A stretch of DNA of 5,963 nt from CAYXVB01 sp964467785 (lineage in GTDB: Bacteria; Bdellovibrionota; UBA1018). The notes beneath the pieces are model-generated. The model did no database searches. It was given only the letters and a program-made list of their open reading frames with translations, and was not told where the DNA came from. The position numbers and the translations under genes are program-made. The stretch covers positions 1 to 5,963 of the forward strand of contig CAYXVB010000204.1 in NCBI GenBank assembly GCA_964467785.1, given 5' to 3'. Positions 5,745 through 5,963 of this stretch are shown one piece after another. Positions within the stretch are counted from its first letter, which is position 1, and each line of letters begins with the position of its first letter.

Positions 5745-5963
5745 TTACTTTCTTGGTTTGAGAAAGGGAGCGAAGAGAAGCCAGAGGATTCCGTGGATCG
5801 CGGCGGCGGTCAGGGCCCAGCCGCCGATCAACGCGGCAAGGCCCGGGATCGCCGCAATCAAAACTGGGCCCGCTGTATCGTGATTCCTAAAGCTGGAGCT
5901 CACGGCATTGAAAACGCGCTTCCCAGCTTCCACTCCGCCAATGAAGCCTCCCAGATTGGCCAC
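5745..5963 (-). CDS. Small hydrophobic membrane protein, partial at the right edge
   Basis: The frame enters from the right edge and ends with TAA at 5745-5747, giving 72 visible residues. The first visible codon is GTG, but no upstream sequence is available, so the true start may lie outside the window. The N-terminal part is glycine-containing and soluble-looking (about 1-30). About residues 31-68 are continuously hydrophobic, long enough for two tightly packed membrane helices or one long one, ending in a basic KPRK tail that would be cytoplasmic by the positive-inside rule. I recognise no family. It converges on the PilZ-like gene with 36 bp between the stops. The long hydrophobic stretch makes a real coding gene likely, though the length alone is not proof. 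Confidence 0.55.
   Translation of the reverse strand: MANLGGFIGGVEAGKRVFNAVSSSFRNHDTAGPVLIAAIPGLAALIGGWALTAAAIHGILWLLFAPFLKPRK

Overview
The window is a GC-rich bacterial chromosomal segment with compact gene spacing and some non-ATG starts (GTG at uvrA). It carries two housekeeping DNA-maintenance genes on the minus strand and two accessory genes on the plus strand. A partial gene sits at the right edge. UvrA, a canonical clamp, a signal peptide and a PilZ-like protein suggest a Gram-negative bacterium. The UvrA and DnaN sequences feel closest to the deltaproteobacterial/Bdellovibrionota side, but that is an impression and was not tested by a search.

Left part (2-4302, minus strand): uvrA (excinuclease ABC subunit A) is transcribed first, then after 59 bp dnaN (DNA polymerase III beta sliding clamp). 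No terminator is visible between them, so they probably share a transcript. dnaN is usually beside dnaA at the origin; here its upstream neighbour is uvrA. UvrA has both ABC modules, both zinc fingers and an unusual Lys/Ala/Pro-rich insertion.

Middle (4303-4498): a 196-bp divergent intergenic region. Next to uvrA lies a 17-bp dyad (TGTC...GACA) beside a weak -10-like element, a candidate operator. On the plus-strand side lie a composite stem-loop and then a compact potential three-way junction. Together these look like a structured 5' leader for the next gene. I could not assign them to a known riboswitch or ncRNA class.

Right part (4499-5708, plus strand): a small, basic, probably exported protein of unknown function is followed by a PilZ-like protein with an NxSxxG motif but no recognisable RxxxR motif. 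The 49-nt gap between them can form two mutually exclusive hairpins that share one strand. A stem-loop with a T-rich tail overlaps the PilZ stop codon and probably terminates the transcript. A convergent minus-strand gene for a small membrane protein runs off the right edge.

There is no mobile element, CRISPR array, rRNA or recognisable tRNA. Most of the window is ordinary; the structured leader and the uvrA-dnaN arrangement are the best leads.
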